Origin: Bacteroidales bacterium UBA4179
GTDB lineage: Bacteria > Bacteroidota > Bacteroidia > Bacteroidales > Dysgonomonadaceae
Reading direction: 5' to 3'
Length of the DNA stretch: 64,000 nucleotides
Assembly (NCBI GenBank): GCA_002381125.1
Contig: DFUT01000030.1
Coordinates: 27,856 to 91,855 of the forward strand
Each line of letters begins with the position of its first letter. Position 1 is the stretch's first letter. The notes below the pieces were generated by a model. The model saw nothing but the letters and a program-made list of their open reading frames with translations, had not been told where the DNA came from and made no database searches. The translations under genes and the position numbers were made by a program. Shown one piece after another: positions 62,395-64,000 of this stretch.

Positions 62395-63861
62395 CTAATT
62401 TTGCCCGTTAATAATTTCATACACAAGACTATTGATGTATACTTCAATATTATCATAGGCTGAGCTCAAATCCCTGTCATTGGCATTTACTTTGTCCGGA
62501 TCCAATTTCATTTTTATTTCCCACTCATCCGGCATTCCATCATTATCCGTATCAATTGGAGTTTCTGTACTTTTTAATTCAGGCCATCCACCTACATCAC
62601 ATTGGCTGTCAATTATACCTTTGGAGCTTCCGTTCGAACCTTCTGCGGTATAAGTTCCTGTACGAACATTTTCGATAATCCTTATATCCACGGCATCGCG
62701 TATCATGGAAGCGCCAGCATAATCTAATACTCGCTCATATGCCTCTTGTGCAGTGTGGGTGGTAACATTATTTTCGATGGGATGAGGAAACGGTAATCTC
62801 ATGGCAGCTTTCTCTTCTTCAGAAACCTCACCATAAGAACTATGAAATTGATTATACACTCCATACGTCCAATTGTCGTTAGTTGCTCTTTCACTTCCAT
62901 CAATATAATTCCCATCGATATAAAATTTTCCCCAGATATTGTAGATCTCACTCGCAGAATCCTTGTTCTTATCGATGGAAATGATCCGCTCTCTGTTTTT
63001 GCTTGCAGGGCCGGGTTTATAATAGCAATTCACAATATTAACATTCATAGCTTCACCTCCATAACAACTATTACTTCCCCAATTATAAATTACATTATTC
63101 CTTAAGTCCACCAAATCGGTCAAAGCAAACGCTTTCCCTGATTCTTCACCCAATCTCGGATTTCTGCTATCATGATGAGCTAAAAGATTATGATGAAAAG
63201 AAGCATGTTTACCTCCCCATATACCACCGTAACCGTGTGCTCCCTTAAAATGTATTGAATTACGAAGACTTTCGGAAATTATACACCATTGGACAGTTGT
63301 TTTTTCATTTGCGTAAAAAGATACGCATTCATCTGTTGACCAACTCATGGAACAATGATCGATAATAATATTCTTATGAAACCTACCTTCCAGAGCATCG
63401 GCTTCCTGTTGAGCCTCATCTCCCATACGAAACCGTAAAAAACGAATAATAACATTATCTGCATCAACAACTACAGGATAATTTTTTATACATATACCAT
63501 CACCCGGAGCTGTCTGACCTGCAATAGTAATATCATTATTCGAAATTTTAAGTCGCGATTTAAGTTCAATAGTGCCTGAGACTTTAAACAATACATATCG
63601 CGCACCTGAAGACTGAACAGCTGCTCGTAAACTTCCCGGACCAGAATCCTCAAGATTTGTCACAAATAATACCCTACCCCCTCGACCTCCCGTTACTTTT
63701 CGGCCAAAACCTTCGGCACCGGGAAATGCAAAAGCCTCTTCAATAATAGGTTTTCCTATTTCTTCACCATCTTCTTCTGTATCATTATGACCGCTGCAAC
63801 CACTACATATACATATAATTAAAAATAATATCCAAAATGATAATGATACATCTTTTTTCAT
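62395..63861 (-). CDS. PL1 pectate lyase lipoprotein (pectin segment A, first gene)
   Basis: 488 residues with lipobox I-C-S-G-C (Cys22), so probably at the outer surface, unlike its non-lipidated paralogue at 51299-52693. Beta-helix blocks: A-F-P-G-A-E-G-F-G-R-K-V, G-G-R-G-G-R-V-L-F-V-T, I-I-D-H-C-S-M-S-W-S-T-D-E, H-H-D-S-R-N-P-R-L and N-N-V-I-Y-N-W-G. A calcium-type D-T-D-N-D-G-M-P-D-E-W motif is near the C-terminus. As the first gene of segment A, before susC, it would make the initial cuts in homogalacturonan outside the cell. The 139 bases upstream in the window carry the shared 20-base element. Confidence 0.93.
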   Translation of the reverse strand: MKKDVSLSFWILFLIICICSGCSGHNDTEEDGEEIGKPIIEEAFAFPGAEGFGRKVTGGRGGRVLFVTNLEDSGPGSLRAAVQSSGARYVLFKVSGTIELKSRLKISNNDITIAGQTAPGDGICIKNYPVVVDADNVIIRFLRFRMGDEAQQEADALEGRFHKNIIIDHCSMSWSTDECVSFYANEKTTVQWCIISESLRNSIHFKGAHGYGGIWGGKHASFHHNLLAHHDSRNPRLGEESGKAFALTDLVDLRNNVIYNWGSNSCYGGEAMNVNIVNCYYKPGPASKNRERIISIDKNKDSASEIYNIWGKFYIDGNYIDGSERATNDNWTYGVYNQFHSSYGEVSEEEKAAMRLPFPHPIENNVTTHTAQEAYERVLDYAGASMIRDAVDIRIIENVRTGTYTAEGSNGSSKGIIDSQCDVGGWPELKSTETPIDTDNDGMPDEWEIKMKLDPDKVNANDRDLSSAYDNIEVYINSLVYEIINGQN

Positions 63862-63980
63862 TTTTTAATTCCTTCTTGGTTAAAAAAACATCAATAACAA
63901 ATTAATCACGTTTACTTTTTAAGGAAAAAAATATAAACGATTGAAATATCTTCATAAATATTTCTCAGTTATACTTTATT

Positions 63981-64000
63981 TGCAATATTAATATAAATAA
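63981..64000 (-). promoter_or_regulatory. Shared AT-rich upstream element, copy 3
   Basis: 20 bases identical to 47780-47799, lying 120-139 bases before the PL1 start. The match reaches the window edge, so the full extent is unknown. Candidate site for the regulator of both pectin segments. Confidence 0.5.

Noticed and set aside
1..64000. CRISPR arrays, tRNA or rRNA genes, insertion sequences
   Set aside because: No regularly spaced repeats, no cloverleaf-like or rRNA stretches and no transposase motifs were seen on either strand.

Overview
This window comes from a member of the Bacteroidota, most likely order Bacteroidales and plausibly a Dysgonomonadaceae-type saccharolytic anaerobe (family placement is inference). 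The signs are three SusC/SusD pairs, lipoprotein signals rich in S-C-D/K, a NigD-like lipoprotein, a DUF3575 protein, promoters of the TAnnTTTG type, weak or absent Shine-Dalgarno sites, and an AT-leaning composition.

Positions 1-13.5 kb are chromosomal housekeeping. A partial TonB-domain protein is followed, on the minus strand, by a cell-envelope operon (PASTA protein, RluD-type pseudouridine synthase, D-Ala-D-Ala ligase, acyltransferase, NigD-like lipoprotein). Then come rpmH (48 codons), a PIN-PhoH ATPase, a plus-strand hisS / ABC-F / acyltransferase group, and minus-strand dinB, thpR and a DUF3575 protein.

Positions 13.6-34.6 kb are a polysaccharide utilization locus (PUL) for beta-mannan, probably acetylated glucomannan. 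An AraC-type regulator precedes susC, susD, two IPT/TIG surface glycan-binding lipoproteins, two GH26 mannanases, a GH130 phosphorylase, a GH5_25-like glucanase/mannanase, a GPH-type symporter, an AGE-family cellobiose/mannobiose 2-epimerase, a SASA-type esterase and a GH3 enzyme. The expected flow is: surface GH26/GH5 cleave the chain, SusCD imports oligomers, the symporter brings mannobiose to the cytosol, the epimerase makes mannosyl-glucose, and GH130 phosphorolyses it to mannose-1-phosphate and glucose. No alpha-galactosidase is present.

Positions 35.4-64 kb are two adjacent pectin PUL segments, all on the minus strand. Segment A (48-64 kb) holds PL1, susC, susD, a DUF4957/DUF5123 beta-helix lipoprotein, GH28, GH105, a second PL1, CE8, GH43 and a decayed esterase gene. 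Segment B (35.4-47.5 kb) holds susC, susD, a PL10-like lyase, GH43, a rhamnogalacturonan-lyase-like beta-propeller protein and an alpha/beta-hydrolase esterase. Together they can take apart homogalacturonan and parts of its side chains or RG-I. No pectin regulator is inside the window.

The most notable observations are these. (1) In all three PUL segments a strong RNA hairpin sits exactly between the transport/binding genes and the first enzyme gene. (2) A GC-rich block (about 56.5-62.05 kb) has edges inside the susC plug region and inside the beta-helix lipoprotein gene, so both look like recombinant chimeras. (3) Two esterase genes have collapsed by internal deletion, keeping head and tail, at PUL borders. 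(4) A 16-20 base AT-rich element is shared by the upstream regions of both pectin segments and of one of the collapsed genes.
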